The notes under the pieces: model-generated
Told to the model about the DNA's origin: nothing
The model's database searches: none
What the model saw: only the letters and a program-made list of their open reading frames with translations
In this document: piece by piece, positions 16,214 to 26,567 of the stretch
How the letters are laid out: each line of letters begins with the position of its first letter
Position numbering within the stretch: the first letter of the stretch is position 1
Assembly: GCA_902587145.1 (NCBI GenBank)
Contig: CACIKD010000004.1
Location: forward strand, 1-40,818
DNA length: 40,818 nucleotides
Reading direction: 5' to 3'
Source of the DNA: an uncultured Pelagibacteraceae bacterium
Lineage (GTDB): Bacteria; Pseudomonadota; Alphaproteobacteria; Pelagibacterales; Pelagibacteraceae
Program-made: the position numbers and the translations under genes

Positions 16214-18078
16214 GCTGAAGCCCTTTTTTTCCTAGTTTTGATATAACCTAGCAAAATAATAGCTGCGGCTGGAGTTACTCCATCGATTCTTAAAGCTTGT
16301 CCCAATGTTTTAGGTCTAACTATCTTTAACTTTGATTTGATCTCGTTAGAGAGACCGCTAAAAATATCGTAGTCGATCTTGTCTGGTATTTTTATACCTT
16401 CATCTTTTTTGAAGGCTGCTATATCATGAGACTGTCTTTTAAGGTAACCGGAGTAATGAGCATCAATTTCAACTTGATCATCCAAATCATCTCCAAACGA
16501 TGGTATAGTAGGCCATATCTGCCTTATTTTTGCCATATTTATATTCCGCTGCGCCATCAACTCAATGCCAGATCTTTTCACACCATCTTGAGCAATTTTA
16601 ATTTGATGTTTACTTGCTTCATTAGGTGATATTAAATTTGATTGAAGGTAATCTAAAATCTGAGTTAATTTTTTTTGTTTATCTAAAAATATTTTTGTTC
16701 TGGTTTTTCCCACACAATTAATTTTAATACCTGATGGAGTTAACCTTTGATCTGCGTTGTCGGCTCTTAAAGATAATCTATATTCAGCTCTAGACGTAAA
16801 CATGCGATATGGCTCTGACACACCTTTAGTAATTAAATCATCTATCATCACTCCGATATAAGACTCGGATCTATCTAAAATAAATTCCTCTTTTTTTAAG
16901 ATTTTTAGAGCAGCATTAATACCAGCAATTAGTCCCTGAGCGGCAGCCTCTTCATACCCAGTAGTTCCGTTAATTTGCCCTGCAAGGAATAAAGATTTAA
17001 TTTTTTTTGTCTCTAAGGTTGGATTTAGCTCCCTCGGGTCTACATAATCATATTCTATAGCGTACCCAGCTCTTTTCATTTTAACGGTCTCTAAACCCTT
17101 GATTTTACTTAATATTTTGAGCTGTATCTCCTCAGGAAGAGATGTTGAAATTCCATTTGGGTAAACAGTATTGTCCTTTAATCCCTCAGGTTCTAAAAAG
17201 ATTTGATGTTTTTGTTTTTCTTTAAATTTTACAATTTTATCTTCAATGGAAGGACAATATCTTGGTCCAACACCTTTAATATTACCAGAGTACATCGCGC
17301 TCCTATTAATATTATCATTAATAATTTTGTGAACCTCATCATTAGTGTGGGTCATGCCACAAGAAATCTGTTTATTTTCTAATTTAGTTGTTAAGAAAGA
17401 AAAGAAATAAGGATCCGCATCAGCTGGCTGCATTTCTAAATCATCATAATTTATTGTGGACCCATCCAATCTAGGAGGTGTACCAGTTTTCAGTCTTCCT
17501 ATTTTCATATTAAATTTAGCTAGTTGTTCACTTAAACCGGTAGATGGTTTTTCGTCATATCTACCCGCAGGTATTTGTGTTTCACCAATATGTATTAATC
17601 CGTTTAAAAAAGTTCCAGTCGTTAAGATAAGCTCCTTACACATTATCTCCTTACCACTTTTACATAAACAACCTATAACTTGATTGTCATTAAACAAAAA
17701 TTTAGTGACAGGGTCAGCTATCACAGTTAAATTTTTATAATTTAGTAGAATTTTTTGCATGTGCTTCTTATAAAGAGCTCTATCTGATTGAGTTCGCGGT
17801 CCTCTAACTGCTGGACCTCTGCTTCTATTCAATAATCGGAACTGAATACCTGATTTATCGGAGACAATGCCCATCACACCATCAAATGCATCTATTTCAC
17901 GAACCAAATGGCCTTTACCTAGTCCGCCTATAGCTGGATTACACGACATCTCACCAATATTCTCAATTTTATGCGTAAAAAGTGCAGTATTAACGCCCAT
18001 TCTAGCGGAAGCTGCAGCAGCTTCACATCCAGCATGTCCACCACCTATAACTACTACATCAAAGCTTTCTTTAGTCAT
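16210..18078 (-). CDS. mnmG: tRNA uridine-34 carboxymethylaminomethyl-modifying enzyme MnmG
   Basis: MnmG (GidA) works with MnmE to install the cmnm5 group on wobble uridine 34 of several tRNAs. The 622 aa flavoprotein has the FAD dinucleotide loop [21 protein letters not shown] (first 20 or so residues near 9). It also has the signature [35 protein letters not shown], and the late [18 protein letters not shown]. The C-terminal helical domain ends [21 protein letters not shown]. The gene lies between mnmE (42-base gap) and rsmG (4-base overlap), an ancient arrangement near bacterial origins. Confidence 0.98.
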   Translation of the reverse strand: MTKESFDVVVIGGGHAGCEAAAASARMGVNTALFTHKIENIGEMSCNPAIGGLGKGHLVREIDAFDGVMGIVSDKSGIQFRLLNRSRGPAVRGPRTQSDRALYKKHMQKILLNYKNLTVIADPVTKFLFNDNQVIGCLCKSGKEIMCKELILTTGTFLNGLIHIGETQIPAGRYDEKPSTGLSEQLAKFNMKIGRLKTGTPPRLDGSTINYDDLEMQPADADPYFFSFLTTKLENKQISCGMTHTNDEVHKIINDNINRSAMYSGNIKGVGPRYCPSIEDKIVKFKEKQKHQIFLEPEGLKDNTVYPNGISTSLPEEIQLKILSKIKGLETVKMKRAGYAIEYDYVDPRELNPTLETKKIKSLFLAGQINGTTGYEEAAAQGLIAGINAALKILKKEEFILDRSESYIGVMIDDLITKGVSEPYRMFTSRAEYRLSLRADNADQRLTPSGIKINCVGKTRTKIFLDKQKKLTQILDYLQSNLISPNEASKHQIKIAQDGVKRSGIELMAQRNINMAKIRQIWPTIPSFGDDLDDQVEIDAHYSGYLKRQSHDIAAFKKDEGIKIPDKIDYDIFSGLSNEIKSKLKIVRPKTLGQALRIDGVTPAAAIILLGYIKTRKKRASA

Positions 18079-18120
18079 GAGGTGAATGTAACGGTCTAAA
18101 TTAATAATACAAGAGCTATT

Positions 18121-19449
18121 TTATTTGCCTATACAGAAGTCCTTAAATATAGATCCAAGTATTTCTTCTACGTCTACCTTGCCAACTATACTACCAAGAT
18201 GTCGTGTAGCCATTCTTAAATCTTCAGCAGCTAATTCTAAATCTTTGTTTTGATCTTTCTTTAGAAACTTATCTATCTCTTTAAGACACTCATTTAGCTT
18301 TACTCTATGTCTCTCTCTTGAAATTAAAGCACTGTTATTTGATGAAAATTTTTTATTAAGTTTCTGTTTGATTAAATTTATTAACTTATCAATATTTTTA
18401 TTATCTTTTACAGATGCTAGTACGGCATCTACATCAAATTTATGATTTTCTTTAGCTTGAACATCAGATTTATTTAGTAAAACTATTGAGTCTTTATTAA
18501 TAATAGACCTTATTTTATCACTAATTTTTTTGTTTGAATTATCGATTACTACAATATTTAAATCGGCTTCTTTAAATTTACTTAACGCTAATGTTATTCC
18601 CTTTTTTTCAACATCATTTTTTGCTTCTCTGATCCCAGCTGTATCTGCAAGAATAACTGGATAACCATCTAAATTTAGATATGTCTCAATGACATCTCTA
18701 GTTGTTCCAGCTTGATCGGAGACTATTGCTGCATCTCTTTTTGATAATAAATTTAATAAAGATGATTTTCCAACATTGGTTTCGCCAACGATTGAAACTC
18801 GGAATCCGTCTCTGATTTTTTCACCTACTTTATTATCATTAATAATTTTACTTATATCACTGTGAATCGATTTAATTGATTTATGGGCTTCTTTAAGGAC
18901 ATTTTCAGGAAGGTCATCCTCAGCAAAATCAATTTTAGCCTCAATAAAAGAAAGTGACTTTATCAATTTTGATCTTAAATCATCGTAATATTTGGAAGCA
19001 TGGCCATTAACTAAATTTACTGCTTGTTTTCTTTGTAGTTCAGTTTCAGAGTGTATTAGATCCCCAATACTCTCAGCTTTTAATAGGTCAATTTTATTAT
19101 TTTGAAAAGCTAGTTTAGTGAATTCTCCAGGTTCAGCCATTCTACAGTTTTTTTGGCTAGATAATACTTTAAGAAAATAACTAATGATTGCGTTACTTCC
19201 ATGAACATGAAATTCTGCTAAATCGTCACCAGTAAAACTATTTGGCTTTGGAAACCATAAGATTAAAGCTTCAGGATCAATAATAGTGCCATTGCTTGGA
19301 TCAAAAAATTTACAGAGGTTTATCTCATTTTCTTTAATCTTTTTTTCTTTAGAAATCAGTTTGCATATACTTAAAGTATCAGGTCCCGACATTCTAATAA
19401 TAGCTATACCACATGGACCTCTACCAGAAGACAAAGCAAAAATATTCAT
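18121..19449 (-). CDS. mnmE: tRNA modification GTPase MnmE
   Basis: MnmE is the GTPase partner of MnmG in wobble-uridine modification. The 442 aa protein has an N-terminal formyl-tetrahydrofolate-binding domain (IFALSSGRGPCGIAIIRMSG). A helical domain is split by the G domain, with G1 GETNVGKSSLLNLL (about 218-231), G2 AGTTRDVIE, G3 DTAGIREA and G4 NKSD. The C-terminal CIGK motif (439-442) carries the catalytic Cys. The ATG overlaps the UbiH-like stop (TAATG), so they are probably co-transcribed. Confidence 0.97.
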   Translation of the reverse strand: MNIFALSSGRGPCGIAIIRMSGPDTLSICKLISKEKKIKENEINLCKFFDPSNGTIIDPEALILWFPKPNSFTGDDLAEFHVHGSNAIISYFLKVLSSQKNCRMAEPGEFTKLAFQNNKIDLLKAESIGDLIHSETELQRKQAVNLVNGHASKYYDDLRSKLIKSLSFIEAKIDFAEDDLPENVLKEAHKSIKSIHSDISKIINDNKVGEKIRDGFRVSIVGETNVGKSSLLNLLSKRDAAIVSDQAGTTRDVIETYLNLDGYPVILADTAGIREAKNDVEKKGITLALSKFKEADLNIVVIDNSNKKISDKIRSIINKDSIVLLNKSDVQAKENHKFDVDAVLASVKDNKNIDKLINLIKQKLNKKFSSNNSALISRERHRVKLNECLKEIDKFLKKDQNKDLELAAEDLRMATRHLGSIVGKVDVEEILGSIFKDFCIGK

Positions 19450-20579
19450 TAGCTTAAACCTAGGTTTGCAACTCTTTTAGTAATTTTTTTTAATAATGTT
19501 GATTTGGAAAAATTATTTAAAATGTTTTCTTTTATTGGATCTAAATATTTATTACTTTTAAAAAAATTTCTAGTTGTGTCAATCCCTAGACCCATTAATA
19601 AGTTTTCTGGTTTCCTGCTATCTGATAAATCTTTTGGAATATTCGAATCTTTTATAGTTAACCCCAATCTAATATTGTTAGAAATTAGTTCATTCAATTT
19701 TTCAATATCTCTTAAAATCAGATTGAACCCTTGTCCTGCTAAAGGGTGAACTACATGCAGTCCATCTCCTAAAATTATTGCATTCTTTTTATAATAGTTT
19801 CTTTTAAGTGATAATTTTAAAGGATAACTTTGAATATTCCCTAAAGATATTTTATTTGTTTTTAATAAATTTGATAGTTTGGTTTTTAAATAGTTTGTAA
19901 TATTTTTTTTGTTTTTTAAAAAATATATATCTTCAATACTCCATACTACAGAAAATTTATTTTTATTATAGGGTAATATTGCAAGAGGTCCTTCTTTCAA
20001 AAAGAACTGTTGAGCTCCAATATTTTTAATCTGATGATTAACAGAACAAGTTATGGAGTGTTCTTTGTAATTTTTTTGGATTTTCCTGTTGCCACTTATC
20101 TTTTGATAGATTGGAGAGTTTGCTCCCAAACATAAAACTAATAAATCATATGATTTTGAAGAAAAATTAGTAAAGATTTTATTTTCCGCTAGATCGATTG
20201 ATTTTATTGTTTTTTTTTGAATTTTAATTTTGGTTTTTTTCAATAATTTAGATAAATGATCTTTGGTCAATCTGTTTTCAAAAAAATACATTAAATTTTT
20301 ATTTTCATCAAAATTTAGAAAATTTTTAGTTTGATTATTCTTCTCAAAAAAAAGATTAATTTTTTTTACAGGATAAAATAATTTTAAATTGATATTTTTT
20401 ATTGTAGATTTTAAAAATTCCATATTTTTCTCAGATATTGCTGTAACTCTTAAATCTTTGTTTTTAGGAGTATTATTTTCAAGTATTAAATCTATATCCA
20501 ATCCTCTTTCACTTAAAACAAGAGCAGATATCAGGCCAGTTAAACCACCACCTACAATGCATATTTTATGTTTTTTCAT
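19449..20579 (-). CDS. FAD-dependent ubiquinone-biosynthesis hydroxylase (UbiH/UbiF/Coq6 family)
   Basis: A 376 aa class A flavin monooxygenase. The N-terminal dinucleotide loop is ICIVGGGLTGLISALVLSERG. The second FAD motif is ILGDGLHVVHPLAGQGFNL (about 268-286), typical of the UbiH/UbiF/UbiM group that hydroxylates the ubiquinone ring. The middle (residues 60-200) is very Lys/Asn-rich and diverged, so which ring carbon it hydroxylates cannot be read. It begins the minus-strand operon into mnmE and is divergent from ftsK across 33 bases. Confidence 0.87.
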   Translation of the reverse strand: MKKHKICIVGGGLTGLISALVLSERGLDIDLILENNTPKNKDLRVTAISEKNMEFLKSTIKNINLKLFYPVKKINLFFEKNNQTKNFLNFDENKNLMYFFENRLTKDHLSKLLKKTKIKIQKKTIKSIDLAENKIFTNFSSKSYDLLVLCLGANSPIYQKISGNRKIQKNYKEHSITCSVNHQIKNIGAQQFFLKEGPLAILPYNKNKFSVVWSIEDIYFLKNKKNITNYLKTKLSNLLKTNKISLGNIQSYPLKLSLKRNYYKKNAIILGDGLHVVHPLAGQGFNLILRDIEKLNELISNNIRLGLTIKDSNIPKDLSDSRKPENLLMGLGIDTTRNFFKSNKYLDPIKENILNNFSKSTLLKKITKRVANLGLS

Positions 20580-20612
20580 AATAATGATAAAAAGTAAGTA
20601 TTACGATTCGAT

Positions 20613-22691
20613 ATGAATACAAACTTTTTAAATAGTTTAACAAATTTTTTAAAAAAGCGAACCTTTGAGTTTGTTGGATTAGTCCTAATTTCATTAGGAA
20701 TAGCTTTGACAATTTCATTCGCGACTTATTCTCCATCAGATCCTTCATTAATATATGGTGAATCTAACTCAAATATAAAAAATTTCTTTGGGATATATGG
20801 AAGTAAGGTTTCAGATTTTTTGTTACAAAGTTTTGGTTTAATCTCGTTTTTAATACTAGCTACTTTAATTTCGTGGGGTTTGAAATTAATCATTGAAAAA
20901 GAGTTAAAAAATATTATTTACAAATTATTTTTTTTAACTTTGTATCTAATTTTTGGATGTACATTTTTACATATAACATTTAATAATTCTTTTTGGCTAC
21001 TTGATAACGGTAATTCAGGTTTCATAGGAGAATTAATATATAATTTTATATACGAATACACTCCATTAATAGAAAATCAGTACACGAGTTTTGCTTTGAT
21101 TGCTTTAACAATACTTTTTTTTATTCTAAGCTCTGATATCAATTTTAAAAAAATTGTTTCAAGGCTATTTTCATTTTCCTCTAATAAAAGAAATGAAGTT
21201 GTCGAAAATGAAAGCAATGAAGTAATGGCAGAAAACATAGTGCACGACGAACAAAAAGAAACTCAGCAAAGTTTTTTCTTTGCTAAAGATCAGACGAGGA
21301 CTTTAGAAAAATCAAAAAAATTCCAACTACCATCAATTGATTTGTTAGAGAAAAATAATTCAAAATTATCTCCTCAAGAAATGAGTAAAAATAGACCTGA
21401 TGGAAAATTTATGGAAGGAATTTTACAAGACTTTGGAATTAATGGACAAATACAAAAAATTAATAATGGACCAGTTGTAAGTTTATACGAGTTTGAGCCT
21501 GCTGCAGGTGTTAAAGTTTCAAAAATAGTAAACTTATCAGATGACCTAGCAAGAAACACGAGCTCGACTTCCGCAAGAGTTGCAGTAATCCCCGGTAAAA
21601 ATACTGTGGGAATAGAAATACCTAATGAAAAAAGAGAAGGTGTGTTTTTAAGGGAAATTATATCTAATGAGCGTTTTAAAAGTCGTGATTTAAAATTACC
21701 AATAGCATTAGGGAAAAGTATTTCGGGAGTTCCTATAATAGGTGATTTAACTTCAATGCCTCATTTATTAATTGCAGGTACAACAGGGTCTGGAAAATCT
21801 GTTTGTGTTAATACAATAATAACATCTTTACTATACAAATTAAGTCCTGAGCTTTGTAAATTAATTTTAATTGATCCAAAAATGCTAGAACTTTCTGCTT
21901 ATGAAGGAATACCTCATTTATTATCTCCTGTTATTACTGATGCAAAAAAAGCTACTTCTGCTCTTGGATGGACGGTTAAAGAAATGAATAACAGGTATAA
22001 GCTTATGTCAAAGGTCGGAGTGAGAAATATTGATGGGTATAATGAAAAACACAAATTGAAAATGCCTTACATTGTTGTTGTGGTTGATGAAATGTCTGAT
22101 CTTATGCTGGTAGCTGGAAAAGAAATTGAAAATTACATACAAAAGTTATCTCAAATGGCACGAGCAGCTGGGATCCACATTATAATGGCAACTCAAAGAC
22201 CGAGTGTGGATGTGATCACTGGGACTATTAAAGCAAATTTTCCAACACGAGTTTCTTTTCAAGTAAGTTCAAAGATAGATAGTAGAACCATTCTTGGAGA
22301 ACAAGGTGCAGAACAACTATTGGGAAAGGGGGATATGCTTTTTATGTCATCTGCAAATAGAATCATAAGAATTCATGGTCCTTATGTTTCTGAAAAAGAA
22401 ATAGAGAAAATAAGTAGTGTTTTACGTGCTCAAGGAGAACCAGATTATATCGAGGATATTACTTCTGTTTCTAACTCATCAGAAGATGAAGGTATTATTT
22501 CATCTGTGGAGAGTGATGAGCTCTATAATGAAGCAATTAATATCGTTAAGTCTGAAGGTAAGGCATCAACTAGTTTTTTACAAAGAAAATTGCAAATAGG
22601 ATACAACCGAGCAGCAAGAATTATTGATATGATGGAAGAAAAAGGTGTTGTGAGCAAAGCAAATCATGTTGGTAAACGAGAGGTATTATAA
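20613..22691 (+). CDS. ftsK: DNA translocase FtsK
   Basis: FtsK pumps DNA at the division septum and activates XerCD at dif. The 692 aa protein is a compact version. Four hydrophobic helices (about 17-170) anchor it in the membrane. A short charged linker (190-260) replaces the long one of E. coli. The motor holds Walker A GTTGSGKSVCVNTI (about 389-402), Walker B YIVVVVDEMSDLMLVAG and IIMATQRPSVDVITGTIKAN. The C-terminal winged-helix gamma domain (about 630-692, STSFLQRKLQIGYNRAARIID) reads KOPS sequences. lolA follows after two bases. Confidence 0.96.
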   Translation: MNTNFLNSLTNFLKKRTFEFVGLVLISLGIALTISFATYSPSDPSLIYGESNSNIKNFFGIYGSKVSDFLLQSFGLISFLILATLISWGLKLIIEKELKNIIYKLFFLTLYLIFGCTFLHITFNNSFWLLDNGNSGFIGELIYNFIYEYTPLIENQYTSFALIALTILFFILSSDINFKKIVSRLFSFSSNKRNEVVENESNEVMAENIVHDEQKETQQSFFFAKDQTRTLEKSKKFQLPSIDLLEKNNSKLSPQEMSKNRPDGKFMEGILQDFGINGQIQKINNGPVVSLYEFEPAAGVKVSKIVNLSDDLARNTSSTSARVAVIPGKNTVGIEIPNEKREGVFLREIISNERFKSRDLKLPIALGKSISGVPIIGDLTSMPHLLIAGTTGSGKSVCVNTIITSLLYKLSPELCKLILIDPKMLELSAYEGIPHLLSPVITDAKKATSALGWTVKEMNNRYKLMSKVGVRNIDGYNEKHKLKMPYIVVVVDEMSDLMLVAGKEIENYIQKLSQMARAAGIHIIMATQRPSVDVITGTIKANFPTRVSFQVSSKIDSRTILGEQGAEQLLGKGDMLFMSSANRIIRIHGPYVSEKEIEKISSVLRAQGEPDYIEDITSVSNSSEDEGIISSVESDELYNEAINIVKSEGKASTSFLQRKLQIGYNRAARIIDMMEEKGVVSKANHVGKREVL

Positions 22692-22693
22692 GG

Positions 22694-23251
22694 TTGAAAA
22701 CGATAAGAGTTTTTATTTTTTGTTGTATATTTTTAATTTTAACACACTCTAGTGTAAACGAAAAATCTAAAATTATAGATAAACTAAACAATATAGATAA
22801 TATTCAATTTGAATTTACTCAAACAACAAATAAGAATAAAGAAGAAGGTAAATGTATTCTTGTTTTTCCTGGCAAGTTAAAATGTAATTACAAAGATAAA
22901 AATAAAAAGGAACTTATTGTAAATAAAAAAATGATGGCAATTACACAAAAAAGGTACGGAAAAACACTTTTTTATCCGTTATCAAAATCCACTTTTATAA
23001 ATATTCTTAGTAAAAATGAATTGATAAAAATAATAAATGAAAGTAGTACAATTATAGATAATTATATAAATATTGTTTTTATCGATAAAAATAATATCAA
23101 AACATTAATCAAATTTGATAAAAAAAAATTTTTATTAGCAGGATGGACCTCATCTGATCAGTATAATAATCAAATAGTATTTGAAATTGAGATTACTTCG
23201 GTCAATCAAATGATTAATAATAATGTTTTTACATTACCAAGCAAGAGTTAG
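22694..23251 (+). CDS. lolA: Outer-membrane lipoprotein carrier LolA-like
   Basis: The 185 aa protein starts with a signal peptide (hydrophobic FIFCCIFLILTHSS) and the LolA-type opening IIDKLNNIDNIQFEFTQTT. A half-barrel strand pattern follows (GKCILVFPGKLKCNY, KKELIVNKKMMAITQKRYG, FEIEITSV). LolA shuttles lipoproteins across the periplasm to LolB. It sits right after ftsK, as in many proteobacteria, which supports the weak sequence match. The start is TTG two bases after the ftsK stop with AAGG just before it. The stop overlaps that of the convergent acetyltransferase. Confidence 0.83.
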   Translation: MKTIRVFIFCCIFLILTHSSVNEKSKIIDKLNNIDNIQFEFTQTTNKNKEEGKCILVFPGKLKCNYKDKNKKELIVNKKMMAITQKRYGKTLFYPLSKSTFINILSKNELIKIINESSTIIDNYINIVFIDKNNIKTLIKFDKKKFLLAGWTSSDQYNNQIVFEIEITSVNQMINNNVFTLPSKS

Positions 23252-23757
23252 GCAACGAAGTCAATTTGCTCTTTTTTAAATATTTTAAAACCTCGAGACA
23301 AATAATTGGCTAAAGCAAACTTATGATCCAGTGAACAAGTATGAACCCAAACTTTTTCAGCTTTATTGTCAAAAGATTTTTTAAGAACGTGATTTAACAA
23401 CAAAGATCCATAGCCTTTAGACCTGTATTCGCTCAATACACCCATATTTATTAGTTCAAATTCTTTATTTTCGTGTTTTTCAATTTCATAATAGCCCATC
23501 AAATTATTTTCATTATCTTTAAGAATCCAGGTCTCTAAAAGTGGATTAGAAGAATACTTAAGCCATTGTTTGTCTGTCCATACGAGTCTATCTCTCCAAA
23601 AATGATCTTTTCCAATTTGCTTGTAGAAAAATTTATTGATCTCATAATTTTTTTTATTGTTTAGGATAATTTTTAATAGATTTTTGTCTTTAGCTCCTAA
23701 AATTTTAGTATTTTTTACAAACTCATAATCTAAAAAATATCTTTGAACTTTTTTCAT
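23248..23757 (-). CDS. GNAT-family N-acetyltransferase
   Basis: A 169 aa protein with a GNAT fold. The acetyl-CoA loop is SEYRSKGYGSLLLNHVLKK, after the strand ELINMGVL, and the end has VWVHTCSLDHKFALANYLSRGFKIF. Substrate unknown; family members acetylate small amines or protein N-termini. I start it at the ATG one base after the HIT stop. A longer in-frame reading (40 more codons) would run back through the HIT gene in another frame and adds no recognisable domain. It is the last gene of the his-HIT string, so expression is probably linked to it. Confidence 0.82.
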   Translation of the reverse strand: MKKVQRYFLDYEFVKNTKILGAKDKNLLKIILNNKKNYEINKFFYKQIGKDHFWRDRLVWTDKQWLKYSSNPLLETWILKDNENNLMGYYEIEKHENKEFELINMGVLSEYRSKGYGSLLLNHVLKKSFDNKAEKVWVHTCSLDHKFALANYLSRGFKIFKKEQIDFVA

Positions 23758-23758
23758 A

Positions 23759-24115
23759 TTAAGCAACCATCTTTCCAATTTTTTCTCCCGCAAATATATG
23801 AAAATGTAAGTGAGGAACTTCTTGACCTCCATCAGAACCAATATTTGAAAGTACTCTATAACCTTTGTTTTCAACACCTAATAAGCTTGAAACATGACTT
23901 ACAGCTCTGTGAAATTCGATAATTTCCTTGTCGCTTGCCTTTTTATTGAAGTCATCTAGATCAATATATTCCCCTTTAGGAATGACAAGTGCATGAATTT
24001 TTTTTTGAGGATTTATGTCATGAAAAGATAAAACATACTTATTTTCAAAGATTTTTTTACAAGGTATTTCTCCCCTTAAAATTTTTGCAAAAATATTATT
24101 TTTGTCGTAATGCAT
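23759..24115 (-). CDS. HIT-family nucleotide hydrolase (HinT-like)
   Basis: The 118 aa histidine-triad protein has the HxHxH motif in PHLHFHIFAGEK near the C-terminus. The N-terminal DKNNIFAKILRGEIPCKKIFE is characteristic of HinT. These enzymes hydrolyse purine nucleoside phosphoramidates such as AMP-lysine. The ATG overlaps the hisE stop by one base, giving a hisB-A-F-E-HIT-GNAT string; a HIT gene after hisE is common in Alphaproteobacteria. Confidence 0.92.
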   Translation of the reverse strand: MHYDKNNIFAKILRGEIPCKKIFENKYVLSFHDINPQKKIHALVIPKGEYIDLDDFNKKASDKEIIEFHRAVSHVSSLLGVENKGYRVLSNIGSDGGQEVPHLHFHIFAGEKIGKMVA

Positions 24116-24387
24116 TATTTTTTTCTCTTTTCTAGCTCTTTCATGACATCTTCAATTTTAATATTATTAGCTTCTAAGTACACTAAAAGATGATATATCA
24201 CATCAGCACTTTCGTGAATTTTATTTGTATTTTTTTCCACAGCCTCAAATAACTCAGCAAATTCTTCTTTCACTTTTGAAACAGATAAATTTTTATCATT
24301 TAATAGTTTATTCGTATAAGATTTATCAGGAGATGAAGTTTTTCGATCTCTGATTGTTTTTATTAAATCTTCCAAATTTTTAAGCAT
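24115..24387 (-). CDS. hisE: Phosphoribosyl-ATP pyrophosphatase
   Basis: HisE performs the second step of histidine synthesis, splitting pyrophosphate from phosphoribosyl-ATP. The 90 aa all-helical protein belongs to the MazG-like superfamily. The acidic metal-binding residues are in KEEFAELFEAVEKN and ESADVIYHLLVYLEA. The N-terminal LEDLIKTIRDRK and SYTNKLL are typical of HisE. It is a separate gene, not fused to hisI, and no hisI is present in the window. It lies one base downstream of hisF. Confidence 0.94.
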   Translation of the reverse strand: MLKNLEDLIKTIRDRKTSSPDKSYTNKLLNDKNLSVSKVKEEFAELFEAVEKNTNKIHESADVIYHLLVYLEANNIKIEDVMKELEKRKK

Positions 24388-24388
24388 A

Positions 24389-25147
24389 TTATAACCTTAC
24401 TTGAATATTCTTTGATTTTAAATAATCCTTTACTTCTCTTATAGTTAGCTCTCCAAAATGGAAAATGGAAGCCGCCAATAATGCGCTGGCTCCCCCTTTT
24501 TTTACTCCGTCGTATAGATGGTCTAAATTTCCAACACCTCCTGAGGCTATGACTGGTATTGATAAAGAAGATGTTATTTCTTTGAGTAAACTTAGATCAT
24601 ACCCTGACTTAGTGCCATCTTTATCCATTGAGGTTAATAAAATCTCACCAGCTCCATTGGACTGGGCTTTTTTTGCATACTCAATAGCATCTATACCCGT
24701 TTTGTTTCTTCCTCCATGAGTAAATACTTCCCATTTTTCCTCTGATACTTTTTTTGCGTCTACCGCAACAACTATGCATTGTGCACCAAACTTTTTTGAT
24801 GCCTCTTTAATAAAGTTCATATTTTTTACAGCCGCAGTATTAATTGATACCTTATCTGCACCAGATAAAAGTAAATTGTTAATATCTTCTAAATTACTCA
24901 CTCCCCCTCCAACAGTAATTGGGATAAAACAGTTTCGTGTAGTTTTTTTTACAACTTCAAGCATTGCTTTTCTTTTTTCATGAGAAGCTGTTATATCTAA
25001 GAAACATATTTCATCAGCTCCACCCTCATAATAAAGCTTGGCCTGTTCTACTGGATCTCCTGCATCAGTAAGATCAACAAAATTTACTCCTTTTACAACC
25101 CTACCGTTGTCTACGTCCAAACAGGGTATGATTCTTATATTAGACAT
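24389..25147 (-). CDS. hisF: Imidazole glycerol phosphate synthase, cyclase subunit
   Basis: HisF takes ammonia and PRFAR to make imidazole glycerol phosphate and AICAR. The 252 aa TIM barrel opens with [19 protein letters not shown], with the first catalytic Asp in CLD. The second is in [21 protein letters not shown] and [15 protein letters not shown] are the phosphate loops. The enzyme normally works with the glutaminase HisH, but no hisH lies in this cluster or window. The ATG overlaps the hisA stop. The AICAR it releases could feed PurH, encoded at the right edge. Confidence 0.97.
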   Translation of the reverse strand: MSNIRIIPCLDVDNGRVVKGVNFVDLTDAGDPVEQAKLYYEGGADEICFLDITASHEKRKAMLEVVKKTTRNCFIPITVGGGVSNLEDINNLLLSGADKVSINTAAVKNMNFIKEASKKFGAQCIVVAVDAKKVSEEKWEVFTHGGRNKTGIDAIEYAKKAQSNGAGEILLTSMDKDGTKSGYDLSLLKEITSSLSIPVIASGGVGNLDHLYDGVKKGGASALLAASIFHFGELTIREVKDYLKSKNIQVRL

Positions 25148-25857
25148 TAAATTTTTCCTAACACTGATAGATCAATTTTATTCTCATAGATTGCTTTGCC
25201 AATTATTATTCCTTCAATTTTTTTATCTTTGATTAATTTATTAACATCATCTATTGAACTGATACCTCCGGAAATTACAAAAGGAATATTAAATCTTTCA
25301 GCCAGTTTGTAGGTATCCTCAAAATTAGGTCCTTCGCTTGTGCCATCTTTATTAATATCTGTATAAATTACTCTAGCAATACCATAATTTTTAACTTTTT
25401 CTAAATAATCAACTACGTCTAGATCTGTTTGTTCTGTCCATCCAGATATAGCAATTTTATTTGATCTTACGTCTAAAGCTAAAGCTATAGAATTCGTGTA
25501 TCTTTCACAGATTCTTTTTAAAAAATTATCATTTTTAATTGCAGCCGTGCCTAGGATAATTTTATCTGCACCTATATCAACCAATTTTTTAATGCTTTCC
25601 TCGTTTCTAATTCCTCCTCCAACTTGAACTTTTAATTTAAACTTTTTTATTATATTTTTAATGATGTTTAAATTTTTTAGTTCACCTGCTAACGCGCCAT
25701 CTAAATCAACAATATGCAAAAACTTTAACCCGTTCTTGTAAAATATTTCTGCTTGGTGAATTGGATCTTCATTATAAACCTTTTCGCTTGAAAATTTCCC
25801 TTTAGTTAATCTTACACATTTTTGATTTCTAAGATCAATGGCTGGAAATATGTTCAT
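25147..25857 (-). CDS. hisA: ProFAR isomerase (phosphoribosylformimino-AICAR-phosphate isomerase)
   Basis: HisA isomerises ProFAR to PRFAR, the step before HisF. It is a 236 aa TIM barrel of the same family as HisF. The catalytic Asp is in [14 protein letters not shown] (residue 8) and the second in [25 protein letters not shown] and [14 protein letters not shown] are the paired phosphate-binding loops. It follows hisB after 17 bases, where many relatives have hisH instead. Confidence 0.96.
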   Translation of the reverse strand: MNIFPAIDLRNQKCVRLTKGKFSSEKVYNEDPIHQAEIFYKNGLKFLHIVDLDGALAGELKNLNIIKNIIKKFKLKVQVGGGIRNEESIKKLVDIGADKIILGTAAIKNDNFLKRICERYTNSIALALDVRSNKIAISGWTEQTDLDVVDYLEKVKNYGIARVIYTDINKDGTSEGPNFEDTYKLAERFNIPFVISGGISSIDDVNKLIKDKKIEGIIIGKAIYENKIDLSVLGKI

Positions 25858-25874
25858 ATTTGGGTGAGCTTATC

Positions 25875-26465
25875 TTATAATGTGCCCTTTGTAGAAGGAA
25901 TAGAGGATTTTATTCTTTTATCAATCGTAAAAGCTTCCTTTAGAGACCTTGCTAATCCTTTAAAGCATGACTCAATTTTATGATGACTATTATCGCCGTA
26001 AAGATTTTCTACGTGAAGTGTAATTCCGGCAGACTGTGCAAAGGCTTGAAACCACTCTTTAAAAAGTTCTGTATCCATTTCTCCAAGTTTCTCTACTTTA
26101 AGATCAACTTTCCAAATTAAATACGGCCTATTTGATACATCCAATGAAACTCTACTTAAAGTTTCATCCATTGGTATCATGGCTGAGGCATATCTTTTTA
26201 TACCCTTTAAATTGCCTGCGGCTTTTTTTATTGCTTCACCTATAGCTATACCACTATCTTCTGTTGTGTGGTGTAGATCTATGTGTGTATCTCCTTTAGC
26301 TTTTATATTTAAATCTATCAAAGAATGTTTTGATAATTGTTCAAGCATGTGGTCTAAAAAACCTATCCCGGTTTTTATATTGTATTTACCTTTGCCGTCG
26401 ATGTTGGCTTCTACTGAGATACTTGTTTCTTTAGTTTTTCGTAATATTTTTGCTTTTCTTTTCAT
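25875..26465 (-). CDS. hisB: Imidazoleglycerol-phosphate dehydratase
   Basis: HisB dehydrates imidazole glycerol phosphate to imidazole acetol phosphate. The 196 aa monofunctional form has the two manganese-binding repeats: [14 protein letters not shown] with [16 protein letters not shown], and later [20 protein letters not shown]. It lacks the phosphatase domain of the E. coli fusion. As first gene of the minus-strand his cluster, its promoter should lie in the 102-base divergent gap with hslV. Confidence 0.97.
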   Translation of the reverse strand: MKRKAKILRKTKETSISVEANIDGKGKYNIKTGIGFLDHMLEQLSKHSLIDLNIKAKGDTHIDLHHTTEDSGIAIGEAIKKAAGNLKGIKRYASAMIPMDETLSRVSLDVSNRPYLIWKVDLKVEKLGEMDTELFKEWFQAFAQSAGITLHVENLYGDNSHHKIESCFKGLARSLKEAFTIDKRIKSSIPSTKGTL

Positions 26466-26532
26466 ATAATAGCCGATTTACCCTATGATATATATATAAT
26501 TGGGCTCTTTATCAATAAACACAAAATGTCTA

Positions 26533-26560
26533 TTGAAGAAATAAAATTAATCTCCACATA
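26533..26560 (+). promoter_or_regulatory. Candidate RpoH promoter of hslVU
   Basis: TTGAAG (26533-26538), a 15-base spacer, then CCACATA (26554-26560) resembles the RpoH pattern CTTGAA...CCCCATnT. hslVU is a usual heat-shock operon, as is dnaKJ at the left edge. The box ends only seven bases before the hslV ATG, so the mRNA would be leaderless or nearly so. Consistent with that, no ribosome-binding site precedes the ATG. Confidence 0.42.
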
Positions 26561-26567
26561 GAATAGC

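Noticed and set aside
23758-23877. 40-codon N-terminal extension of the acetyltransferase
   Set aside because: It runs through the HIT gene in another frame and adds no domain. The ATG one base after the HIT stop gives a normal GNAT length.
25858-25874. Degraded hisH between hisA and hisB
   Set aside because: Only 17 bases separate the two genes, too short for any remnant.
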